From contig DATEZA010000175.1 of NCBI GenBank assembly GCA_035255945.1, positions 1-31,219 on the forward strand: a DNA stretch of 31,219 nt, read 5' to 3'. Origin of the DNA: JAJPHC01 sp035255945 (GTDB lineage: Bacteria; Acidobacteriota; Thermoanaerobaculia; Gp7-AA8). Under the pieces are notes generated by a model. The model worked only from the letters and a program-made list of their open reading frames with translations. It made no database searches and was not told the origin of the DNA. Positions 7,732 through 14,735 of the stretch are shown piece after piece (positions within the stretch are counted from its first letter, which is position 1; each line of letters starts with the position of its first letter). The position numbers and the translations under genes were made by a program.

Positions 7732-8286
7732 TCAGTCGATGTTATGACCGCCGCGATCGATCGACTTGAGGTTGATGTAGAGAGGAATTAGCGAACCCAG
7801 CGAACGGGACTTCGTCGCACTGGATGCTATGGTGATGGCGAGATGCCGTAGCGCAACGCTCTTACCGGCTCCCGGCTCTCCTTCGAGCAGGATGAGCCTC
7901 TCGCGACTCTTCCGAAGCGCTTCCGACAGCGACCGCTCGCGACTGAGCATTCCTTTACGCGGGAATCCCAGCCACGTGCGGCGGCGGCCCTCCGCTTCGA
8001 CCTCAGCCTCGAGTTCACTGAACCGGGCATCGTTCCAGTCTTCCGCGACATCGAGGTCGCTGATCTCGGTGACGACGTGCGCCGCAAATCGCCTTCGCCG
8101 GCCGATGCGCCGCTTCCTGTCCGCCGGCGAAAGTGATTCGTGAAGGCGTTTTACAGACGCGACGAGCTCTTCGGCCAGTTTGATCACTCCCGCAATCCCG
8201 ACCACGATCTTGATGACGAACACACCGCCGGGAACGAGCGCTCGCCACAAAACCTCCAGGATGTGTTTGAAAGGCTCTAGATTCAT
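7732..8286 (-). CDS. NACHT-type NTPase, N-terminal part ending at a frameshift
   Basis: The frame codes for 184 aa. A hydrophobic, potentially membrane-inserted segment lies at about residues 18-36 (PGGVFVIKIVVGIAGVIK). A basic region and an acidic linker follow, and then the Walker A motif LLEGEPGAGKSVALR (GKS at 141-143). It stops right after LIPLYINLKSIDRGGHNID, where NACHT proteins continue. Slipping back one base at GAC restores LIRAHVLKAL and the downstream frame, so one base is apparently missing near 7733-7736. The protein is therefore a disrupted gene or carries a sequence error. A consensus TTGACA (minus strand, 8334-8329) lies 43 bp upstream of the start but has only a poor -10. 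Confidence 0.8.
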   Translation of the reverse strand: MNLEPFKHILEVLWRALVPGGVFVIKIVVGIAGVIKLAEELVASVKRLHESLSPADRKRRIGRRRRFAAHVVTEISDLDVAEDWNDARFSELEAEVEAEGRRRTWLGFPRKGMLSRERSLSEALRKSRERLILLEGEPGAGKSVALRHLAITIASSATKSRSLGSLIPLYINLKSIDRGGHNID

Positions 8287-8301
8287 GGAGACAAACCGCC
8301 A

Positions 8302-8727
8302 TCATGATGGAACTACGCCCATCTTGATTGTCAAGACCCTGGATGTGGCCTTCCTCCCCTCTCGCTTTAGCGAATAAACGGAGAGGACAAAATAAATCGC
8401 GAGTGTCGTTGCCGCAGCGTCCATCGCTGCATCGGTTCTCATGATCACGCGCCATCGGTTCACGAGTGCCCGTCGAACCGCACTGAGATGCATGTAGCGG
8501 ATCGCGCCTCGGCGTCGCCACGTCGGTGCAGGCGACCGTCAAAGAAATACGTCATCGCCGACGGCGAAGGTTGCGACGGTCTCAACGGCAACCGCGCCCC
8601 GAATCCGGCGAACAACACGAGCGCGGCCGCAGCGGTCGCGGCGTGCAGGTGATTCCAACGCTCGATCCCTCGATGATGGCGATGCTCGCGGTGGCCGAAT
8701 TAGTGACGAGCGAAGCGGATGACCGCT
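8302..8727. other. Spacer upstream of the NACHT gene, no supported gene
   Basis: Between the NACHT start and the purA-end copy I find only short ORFs without recognisable domains. One of 63 codons (8302-8493, minus strand) has a single hydrophobic stretch and ends 15 bp before the NACHT start, but it lacks other support. No integrase or transposase is visible here. Confidence 0.35.
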
Positions 8728-8789
8728 CGAGACCGGCGCAAAGCGTCGATCATCTCGACCGGTCTGCGCCGCGAAGAAACGATCGTGCG
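8728..8789 (+). repeat. Right copy of the purA 3' end
   Basis: This 62-bp segment repeats the final 63 bp of purA coding sequence (5105-5167) with one deleted A and one C-to-T change. It still reads KASIISTGLRREETIVR in one frame but is detached from any purA body. It is followed by 256 bp (8790-9045) with no gene I can support, and then by the membrane-protein gene whose own 3' end is also duplicated after purA. Confidence 0.9.
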
Positions 8790-9045
8790 TAACGGCGCAC
8801 GCGTTTGCGTTTACGTGCGGCTTCAGCTCTGGCTTCATAGGTGGCACAGAGTTCAGCTGGCGAAGGCACGATCCGTGTCGTCGTACAACGAAAACGCGCC
8901 GAGTATGACTGCGCGAATTCAAACGACATGGCTTCACTTGCCGCGATGATTTCCGACTCGACACCTGCGCCCCTCCGCATCCGCGAGTCGCCCGCAACAC
9001 AACATACTTGTCGTACAACGCAAATGTTTTACGACAGACTTGTTG

Positions 9046-9486
9046 TCACTTCTGCCGCGCAATCGCCCGGAACAGCAGCGCCGTCCCCAGTCCCCACGCG
9101 CCGTTGACCGTCAGACCGAAAAGCGCCATCTGCGGCGTGTGCGGCATGCTCATGTGCTTCAGCGGAGCGATGACCAGTGCCGCGACCGCGGTCGGCAGGA
9201 TCGCGCCGAAGAGGATCGCGGCGATCCACCACAACACTTCGCTGCGGATGCGCGAGAGCGCCGGGATCATGATGATTCCCCAGACGCCGCCCCAGAACGC
9301 GAGCGAGATCACGGAGGGGATGCCGAACGGCGGCACCGGGTGCATGTCGAACGGCGCACGCGGCGAGACGCCGATCTGGTGAAAGAGCCAGACGACCGGC
9401 TGGTGGAAGAAGATCGTCGCCGCGAAGCCGGAGAAGAATTCGAGAGTGACGCGCCACTCGCGGGACCATGTTTTCGCGCTCGTCAT
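9046..9486 (-). CDS. Small membrane protein of unknown function
   Basis: This 146-aa product has about four transmembrane segments: FFSGFAATIFFHQPVVWLFH, ISLAFWGGVWGIIMI, VLWWIAAILFGAILPTAVAALVI, and the C-terminal ALFGLTVNGAWGLGTALLF. The FHQPVVWLFH and PVPPFGIPSVISLAFWGGVWG segments resemble an uncharacterised family of short inner-membrane proteins found in several phyla (memory only). It is co-directional with, and 9 bp downstream of, the secreted TonB-C-like gene, so the two may be co-transcribed. The last 21 bp are duplicated just after purA. Confidence 0.75.
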   Translation of the reverse strand: MTSAKTWSREWRVTLEFFSGFAATIFFHQPVVWLFHQIGVSPRAPFDMHPVPPFGIPSVISLAFWGGVWGIIMIPALSRIRSEVLWWIAAILFGAILPTAVAALVIAPLKHMSMPHTPQMALFGLTVNGAWGLGTALLFRAIARQK

Positions 9487-9495
9487 GCAGTAATC

Positions 9496-10284
9496 CTACC
9501 TGCAACCTCGTGCGATGCCGGCGTGCGTGACCGAACGGACCGGCACGCCGCGGATCGTCGCCGGCTTGTAGAGCTGCTTCATCACGATGGGGATGAGTCC
9601 CGTTTCGTTCGACGTCACCGATTCGACGCGCCCATCGTTGCCAACAACGATTACGTATCCCGAGATCGCCACGCACGGCTTCACATCCATAACCGACGTC
9701 TCGCCCGATTGCCAGATGTGCTCCTCCGGCTTGCGTCCTTCGGCGTGACCGTCGAACGGATCGGGAAACAGCGGCGGCGCGAGCGCGCGGCATTGTGCTT
9801 CGCGCTCGTCCGCATCGACGGGACGCGCCGGCTTCGGAAGCGGCGGTGCGACCGACGCCGCAGGATGCGATCGCTTTGCAAACTCGAGCCACTCGGTCGC
9901 GACGCGTTGCAGCGAAGGATCGGCGCGAATCGCCAGCGACACGGCGGTCGATGCATCGCACAGGTTGCCATGCTCGACGAGCTCCGCAGCGCCGCGCAGC
10001 AGAATCGCGCCGAATGCCGGATCGCTGGTGAGCTCGCGAGGAAAGATGAACGCGAATGAACCGCGACCTTCGTGCATATCGAGACGAGCCCGCGCGATCA
10101 GCGCCTCGGGCACGAGCGCTTCTTCGTTCGCGAGCTTCGAGAAGAACTTCGCTTCGTCGAAATTGCCGTCGTCGAAGAAGAGCGCCGAGCAGGCAGCCGC
10201 GCCGCGGGCGTTGCCGGGATGAGGCTCCGACAGGGCGATCGTCGCCGCCATAAACATTGCGAAGGTGAGAGGCGCGAGCTTCAT
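9496..10284 (-). CDS. Secreted protein with a TonB C-terminal-like domain
   Basis: ATG 10284 gives 262 aa beginning with a signal peptide (MKLAPLTFAMFMAATIALS). The central part is helical. The C-terminus (about residues 205-262) reads SGYVIVVGNDGRVESV...YKPATIRGVPV, which matches the beta-strand pattern of TonB C-terminal domains. Those domains in TonB proteins contact outer-membrane receptors, while many stand-alone secreted copies have no known partner. There is no TonB-type N-terminal anchor with a proline-rich spanner, so it is not a canonical TonB. The upstream region contains the 42-bp-spaced palindrome array. Confidence 0.72.
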   Translation of the reverse strand: MKLAPLTFAMFMAATIALSEPHPGNARGAAACSALFFDDGNFDEAKFFSKLANEEALVPEALIARARLDMHEGRGSFAFIFPRELTSDPAFGAILLRGAAELVEHGNLCDASTAVSLAIRADPSLQRVATEWLEFAKRSHPAASVAPPLPKPARPVDADEREAQCRALAPPLFPDPFDGHAEGRKPEEHIWQSGETSVMDVKPCVAISGYVIVVGNDGRVESVTSNETGLIPIVMKQLYKPATIRGVPVRSVTHAGIARGCR

Positions 10285-10331
10285 CGTCGTCAGAGTATTA
10301 GAGCCGCGAGTGTGTCTCGCGACAACCGCTC

Positions 10332-10470
10332 TCTGCGTTGCAGACCGGTGTGTGACGAACGATGACAGCGCGCTCTGACGCGCAGAGCGCGATGAGCCGG
10401 CGGCACTCATTCGTGTCTGCGTTTCAGACTCGTATTTGATCGCGGAGACAATCGCAGTCTGGCGCGCAGA
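10332..10470. promoter_or_regulatory. Array of four TCTG-N5-CAGA palindromes at exact 42-bp spacing
   Basis: The palindromes lie at 10332-10344, 10374-10386, 10416-10428 and 10458-10470. Each is TCTG, five bases, CAGA, and starts exactly 42 bp after the previous one. The five-base cores alternate in type: CGTTG, ACGCG, CGTTT, GCGCG. The second copy extends to 8-bp arms (GCGCTCTG/CAGAGCGC). A 42-bp step equals four helical turns, so all sites face the same side of DNA. That suggests cooperative binding of a dimeric regulator controlling the divergent genes at 10284 and 10590. The regulator is unknown. Confidence 0.7.
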
Positions 10471-10515
10471 CATCGCGCTAACGCTAAAGTCCTTTGAATT
10501 GAACGCGGGGGGACA

Positions 10516-10546
10516 AGTTTGGCCTGCCGTGACATTCCTGTTACAT
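10516..10546 (+). promoter_or_regulatory. Candidate promoter for the 161-aa gene
   Basis: A hexamer TTGGCC is followed after about 17 bp by an extended -10-like TGTTACATA. It lies about 45-75 bp before the ATG at 10590 and downstream of the palindrome array. The -35 match is weak. Confidence 0.3.
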
Positions 10547-10589
10547 AAAAGCACATCTTCGCGCTGCACACTGGATGCGGAGGTTGATC

Positions 10590-11075
10590 ATGGCTGAAGT
10601 GATTCCGTTCGTAGTCCAGGAAACGCCTACCGTCACAGAGATGGACAAGATCGCGGAGCGCGTTCGTGCGGCTGTCGACGCCGTTGCGGAGCTCATCCCA
10701 CGGCTCGAAAGGCCGCATCCGAGCACACGCAAAGGCGTCCGCGCGCATCGCACGGTGCCGCGTGATTTCATTGCAGCGATGATTGCCGCGGTCGAGCAGG
10801 TCGAACAGCTGCAAGTCGTCGACAAGTTCGACACCGGCGATGCGCGCGAGACGCTGCAGTTCCTCGACGCGTTTCGTCCTGTCGCCGATCAGCTCGCAGC
10901 GCTCACCGCGGCGCTGCGCTTCACGATGGAGTCGCGGAAAGCGCGCGTCGTCGACGCCGGGCTGCAGACGTACGACATCGCTCGTGCATTGGCGCGCGGC
11001 GAAGTGAATACGCCGCTGACAGGGCACCTGCCGGTTCTCAAACGCAATCTGCGCCGGGCGAAGACGGGCCGCTGA
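10590..11075 (+). CDS. Conserved-looking hypothetical helical protein (161 aa)
   Basis: ATG 10590 has CGGAGG six bases upstream. The upstream in-frame ATG at 10575 lacks one and overlaps the ribosome site. The product is soluble and almost wholly alpha-helical, with a basic C-terminus (LKRNLRRAKTGR). Segments such as AHRTVPRDFI and DARETLQFLDAFRPVADQL look like a conserved uncharacterised family, but I cannot name it. The stop codon abuts the stop of the convergent uxs gene with zero intervening bases. Its promoter region holds the regularly spaced palindrome array, so its expression is probably specifically regulated. Confidence 0.75.
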   Translation: MAEVIPFVVQETPTVTEMDKIAERVRAAVDAVAELIPRLERPHPSTRKGVRAHRTVPRDFIAAMIAAVEQVEQLQVVDKFDTGDARETLQFLDAFRPVADQLAALTAALRFTMESRKARVVDAGLQTYDIARALARGEVNTPLTGHLPVLKRNLRRAKTGR

Positions 11076-12011
11076 CTACAGCACCACGGTGCGGAAGTAG
11101 TCGATCGTCCGCGTCAAACCCTCTTCCAGCGACACGACCGGCTCCCATCCGAGGAGCTGCTTCGCTTTGGTGATGTCGGGGCGGCGGATCTTCGGATCGT
11201 CCTCAGGGAGCGGGCGGAAGTCGATCGGCGCGCTCGAACCGACGAGGCGCTTGATCTCCTGCGCGAACTGCAGGACGGTCATCTCGCTCGGATTGCCGAT
11301 GTTCGTCGGCATCGTCTCGTTCGACATCAGCAGGCGGCAGATGCCTTCGACCAGATCGGAGACGTAGCAGAACGAGCGCGTCTGCGAACCGTCGCCGAAC
11401 ACCGTCAGCGGCTCGTTGCGCAATGCCTGCGCGATGAACGCCGGCACCACGCGCCCGTCGTTCACGCGCATCCGTTCGCCGTACGTGTTGAAGATCCGCA
11501 CGATGCGCGTATCGACTCCGTGGAAGCGGTGATACCCCATGGTCATCGCTTCGGCGAAGCGCTTCGCCTCGTCGTACACGCCGCGCGGGCCGACCGGATT
11601 CACATTGCCCCAGTAGTCCTCTTTCTGCGGATGGACGAGCGGATCGCCGTACACCTCGGACGTCGACGCGATGAGGTACCGCGCGTTCTTGTCCTTCGCC
11701 ACGCCGAGCGTCTTGTGCGTGCCGAGCGAGCCGACTTTCAGCGTCTGGATCGGCTTTTCGAGGTAGTCGATCGGACTGGCCGGCGACGCGAAGTGCAGCA
11801 CGTAATCGAGCGCGCCGTCGACGTGGATGTAATTCGTCACGTCGTACTTGACGAAGGAAAAGCCGTCGCGGCCGAAGAGATGCTCGACATTGCGCGCGCT
11901 GCCGGTGATGAAGTTGTCCATGCAGATCACTTCATGACCGCGGGAGAGAAACAACTCGCACAGATGGGAGCCGAGGAATCCGGCACCGCCGGTGATTAAC
12001 GCGCGCCCCAT
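11076..12011 (-). CDS. uxs: UDP-glucuronate decarboxylase (UDP-xylose synthase), SDR family
   Basis: This 311-aa extended short-chain dehydrogenase has the NAD-binding GGAGFLGS (residues 8-15), DNFITGS, and the UXS-typical ASPASPIDYLEKPIQTLKVG. The catalytic YDEAK (Tyr146, Lys150) and RIFNTYGERM are also present. UXS converts UDP-glucuronate to UDP-xylose with NAD recycling in the cytoplasm. The ATG at 12011 overlaps the ugd stop (TGATG), so the enzyme making its substrate is translated just upstream. A GTG at 12014 is an alternative start. Products would feed exopolysaccharide or LPS synthesis. Confidence 0.93.
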   Translation of the reverse strand: MGRALITGGAGFLGSHLCELFLSRGHEVICMDNFITGSARNVEHLFGRDGFSFVKYDVTNYIHVDGALDYVLHFASPASPIDYLEKPIQTLKVGSLGTHKTLGVAKDKNARYLIASTSEVYGDPLVHPQKEDYWGNVNPVGPRGVYDEAKRFAEAMTMGYHRFHGVDTRIVRIFNTYGERMRVNDGRVVPAFIAQALRNEPLTVFGDGSQTRSFCYVSDLVEGICRLLMSNETMPTNIGNPSEMTVLQFAQEIKRLVGSSAPIDFRPLPEDDPKIRRPDITKAKQLLGWEPVVSLEEGLTRTIDYFRTVVL

Positions 12012-13312
12012 CACGCTTTACGCCCCACCGAATAGTAGTGGAAGCCTTCCGCCTTCATGCGTTGCGGATCGTAGACGTTGCGCAGATCGACGATCAGCGG
12101 CTCGCGCACGAGCGACTTGATGCGGCCGAGGTTCAGCGCGCGGAACTCGTTCCACTCCGTCGCGATCACCAGCGCGTCGGCATCTTTCGCGGCGTCGTAT
12201 GCATCGCGGCAGAAGGTCACGTTCTCGAACATCGTTTTGGCGTTCTCCATCGCCTGCGGGTCGTATGCCCGGATCGATGCGCCGCGCTGCTGCAGGCCGG
12301 CGATGAGCGGAATGGTGGGCGAGTCGCGCATGTCGTCGGTCTCCGGTTTGAACGCGAGTCCGAGAAGCGCGACCGACTTGCCGCTCGGATCGCCGAGCGC
12401 CTCGGTGACCTTGTCGACCATGCGCTCCTTGATGTCGTGATTCACTTTGAGCACTGCTTCGATGATCTGGAAGTTGTAGCCGTACTGGCGCGCGATGTCG
12501 GCGACGGCGAGCGTGTCCTTCGGGAAGCACGAGCCGCCGAAGCCGGGACCGGCCTGCAGGAACTTCGGTCCGATGCGTGAGTCGAGTCCCATGCCGATCG
12601 CCACGTCGTGCACGTCGCCGCCGATCTTTTCGCACAGCACGGCGATCTCGTTGATGAACGAGATTTTCGTGGCGAGGAAGCCGTTCGATGCGTACTTGAT
12701 CAGCTCCGACGACTCGACGTTCGTCACCACGAACGGGATCTCGAGCGAGTGCAGCGGCGCATAGATCTCCTTCATCAGCTCGATCGATTCTTTGTCCGTT
12801 GCGCCGATCACGACGCGATCGGGCCTCATGAAATCTTCGATGGCCGAGCCTTCGCGGAGAAATTCGGGATTGGAGACGACAGCGGCGGTGTGGCCGTTGC
12901 CCGCCTTCTTCAGGATCTCTTCGATCATGTGGCCGGTGCCGATCGGCACGGTCGACTTGGTGATGACGAGCTTCGGTCCGTTCATGTGCTGCGCGATCGC
13001 CTCAGCCACGTTGCGCACGTAGCGAAGATCGGCGGAGCCGTCGGGCAGCGGCGGTGTGCCGACGGCGATGAAGATCGCGCGCGCGGCACCGATGGAGGTC
13101 GGGAGATCGGTGGTGAAGGCGAGACGGCCTTCCTGCACGTTCTTGCTGACCAGTGCTTCGAGTCCGGGCTCGTAGATCGGGATCTTGCCCTGCTTCAGCG
13201 CGTCGATCTTCGAGACATCGATGTCGACGCAGGTGACGTCATTGCCGAAGTCGGCGAGTCCGGCGCCGGTGACCAGGCCGACATAGCCCGTCCCGATGAC
13301 TGCAATTTGCAC
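12011..13312 (-). CDS. ugd: UDP-glucose 6-dehydrogenase
   Basis: The 433-aa protein oxidises UDP-glucose twice to UDP-glucuronate using two NAD+. It has the N-terminal Rossmann motif IAVIGTGYVGLVTGAGLA and the IFIAVGTPP strand. The catalytic cysteine is in GPGFGGSCFPKDT (Cys262), and the C-terminal nucleotide-binding half includes LGLAFKPETDDMRDSP. The start is GTG 13312, with GGAGG seven bases upstream. It overlaps uxs, forming a two-gene UDP-xylose operon. The 238 bp upstream are filled with palindromic repeats and must also hold its promoter unless it is read through from mlaD. Confidence 0.96.
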   Translation of the reverse strand: MQIAVIGTGYVGLVTGAGLADFGNDVTCVDIDVSKIDALKQGKIPIYEPGLEALVSKNVQEGRLAFTTDLPTSIGAARAIFIAVGTPPLPDGSADLRYVRNVAEAIAQHMNGPKLVITKSTVPIGTGHMIEEILKKAGNGHTAAVVSNPEFLREGSAIEDFMRPDRVVIGATDKESIELMKEIYAPLHSLEIPFVVTNVESSELIKYASNGFLATKISFINEIAVLCEKIGGDVHDVAIGMGLDSRIGPKFLQAGPGFGGSCFPKDTLAVADIARQYGYNFQIIEAVLKVNHDIKERMVDKVTEALGDPSGKSVALLGLAFKPETDDMRDSPTIPLIAGLQQRGASIRAYDPQAMENAKTMFENVTFCRDAYDAAKDADALVIATEWNEFRALNLGRIKSLVREPLIVDLRNVYDPQRMKAEGFHYYSVGRKA

Positions 13313-13334
13313 GTATAGCCTCCGGGGTGGTGTG

Positions 13335-13414
13335 TGTGTACGACAACCTCTCAGGTTGTCGCCCGGGACCTCTCAGGTTGTCGCCCGGGACAACCTGAGA
13401 GGTTGTCCTACACA
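13335..13414. repeat. Intergenic palindrome with GACAACCT/AGGTTGTC units
   Basis: The arms 13335-13360 and 13389-13414 are 26-nt inverted repeats with one mismatch. Each arm contains its own smaller palindrome, GACAACCTctcAGGTTGTC. A tandem copy of CCTCTCAGGTTGTCGCCCGG lies between them. The element sits directly upstream of ugd. Confidence 0.88.
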
Positions 13415-13440
13415 AAATCGGCGCGCATCGTATCTCACGT

Positions 13441-13548
13441 CGGAGTGCGGCGGCCATGCCGCCGCTCACAGACGCGCGGCCATGCCGCGCGACCGGGCGG
13501 CATGGCCGCCCTGCCGAGAAGCAGCGGCGGCATGGCCGCCGCACTCCG
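13441..13548. repeat. REP-like palindrome cluster with GGCCATGCC cores
   Basis: Perfect 26-nt inverted arms (13441-13466 and 13523-13548) enclose two further mini-palindromes, so the core GGCCATGCC/GGCATGGCC appears four times, each in its own hairpin-forming context. The outer ends read CGGAGTGCGGC/GCCGCACTCCG. The same GGAGTGCGGC ends occur in the element upstream of purA, but with a different core. It ends two bases before the mlaD stop codon. Confidence 0.9.
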
Positions 13549-13550
13549 GG

Positions 13551-14735
13551 TTACGGAGGGGGTGCGGGGGCGGCTTTCTGCTGGTTGTCGTAGCGCTTGT
13601 CGATGCCCTTCTCCTGACGGTTGCGAATCAGCCAGCGGAGCATCTTCGATTCGTTGATGCCGATGAGGATGTCGTTGATCGACTCGTACACGGTCGGATC
13701 GTTGATGATCTTCCCCGCCGTCCCTTCGCCGGTGTTGATCTTCTTCACCGTCTCGTCGAGCTGGTGGACGAGCTGCTGGAATTCGGTGAGCGCCTGGTCG
13801 CCGTACTGCTTGTCGTTCAGCAGGCGCGGGACGAGTCCCTGTCCTTCCTTCAGCGACGCGCTGAAGAGCGCGAGATTCGAGGAGGTCGTCTTCAGGTTCT
13901 CGACGAGGTCGTAAACCTTCTTCTTCCCTTCCGGATCGCTGAGCAGCGCGGGCAGCGCGCCGTTGCCGGAGTCGAGATCCTTCTGCACCTTGCCGGTGAT
14001 CGCCGCGAGCGACGTCGCGCTCGAGCTGAGCGACGTCTTGAGCTGATCGGCGAACTCGTCGTCGTACACCAGCTTGCCGATCACGCCCTTGCCGCTCTCG
14101 ATATGCGTGAGCAGCGCGTTCGTCTTGTTGAGCGTCGTCAGCACGGTGTCGGTCATGCGCTGCTTCGTTTCCGGAGCGGTGGTCAGCTCGCCGAGGACAC
14201 CTTCGCCGCGGTCGATACGCGCGAGGACGTTCTTCAGCGAGTAGGAGATCTGCACGAAGTTGTCGACGAGGTCCTCACCCGAAGAGATCAGCTGATCGAC
14301 GTTCGTCTGGCGCTGTGCAGGGATGATCGAGCCTGGCTCGAGTGCATCGAAACGCGGACTGCCGGGCGTGATGTCGATGTAGTTGTCGCCGGCGAGGAGG
14401 CCGAGCTTCTTCAGCCGCGCGCGCGAATCGCCGCGGATGCGCTCCGCGTATTTGCGATCGACCATCAGCGAGATGTCGACGTCTTTCGCTTTCGGATCGC
14501 GCGGCAGGCGGATGTCCTTGACCACGCCGACCGTGACGCCGGAGATCTTCACCGGGTTGCCCTCGGCGAGTCCGGCCACGCTGTCGAAGCGGACTTCGTA
14601 TTCGTTCTTGCGCGAGAAGATCTTCTGCTCCGATCCGATGAAGAAGAGGAAGACCATCAACACGACGAGCGCGACCGAAACGAGGAGGCCGACGCGGATC
14701 GATTTATCTTTTTGTACAGGTGCCATAGCGTTCAC
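13551..14735 (-). CDS. mlaD: MCE-family lipid-transport protein (MlaD-like) with C-terminal repeats
   Basis: This 394-aa protein has one N-terminal membrane anchor (about residues 14-34) and an MCE domain (about 45-125, e.g. VRFDSVAGLAEGNPVKISGVTVG and LLAGDNYIDI). A long helical C-terminal region contains five copies of a G-x-G motif (near residues 178, 216, 258, 298, 337; e.g. SGKGVIGKL, TGEGTAGKI). Their spacing is 37-42 residues. E. coli MlaD is only about 180 aa. MCE proteins form hexameric rings that shuttle lipids between membranes. GTG 14735 overlaps the mlaF stop, and ATG 14726 is the alternative start. It ends in AAPAPPP. Confidence 0.9.
   Translation of the reverse strand: MNAMAPVQKDKSIRVGLLVSVALVVLMVFLFFIGSEQKIFSRKNEYEVRFDSVAGLAEGNPVKISGVTVGVVKDIRLPRDPKAKDVDISLMVDRKYAERIRGDSRARLKKLGLLAGDNYIDITPGSPRFDALEPGSIIPAQRQTNVDQLISSGEDLVDNFVQISYSLKNVLARIDRGEGVLGELTTAPETKQRMTDTVLTTLNKTNALLTHIESGKGVIGKLVYDDEFADQLKTSLSSSATSLAAITGKVQKDLDSGNGALPALLSDPEGKKKVYDLVENLKTTSSNLALFSASLKEGQGLVPRLLNDKQYGDQALTEFQQLVHQLDETVKKINTGEGTAGKIINDPTVYESINDILIGINESKMLRWLIRNRQEKGIDKRYDNQQKAAPAPPP

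Noticed and set aside
7725..7745. Programmed ribosomal frameshift in the NACHT gene
   Set aside because: There is no X-XXY-YYZ slippery heptamer or obvious downstream stimulator. A one-base deletion or sequence error is simpler.
8302..8493. 63-codon minus-strand ORF just before the NACHT gene
   Set aside because: One hydrophobic stretch and suitable spacing, but no ribosome site, motif or codon evidence.
8539..9018. 159-codon minus-strand ORF across the purA-end copy
   Set aside because: Much of it is antisense to the duplicated purA end, so it cannot be a conserved gene as read.
10332..10470. CRISPR array
   Set aside because: The conserved unit is only a 13-bp palindrome with a variable core, and no cas genes are present. 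Regular spacing alone does not make a CRISPR.
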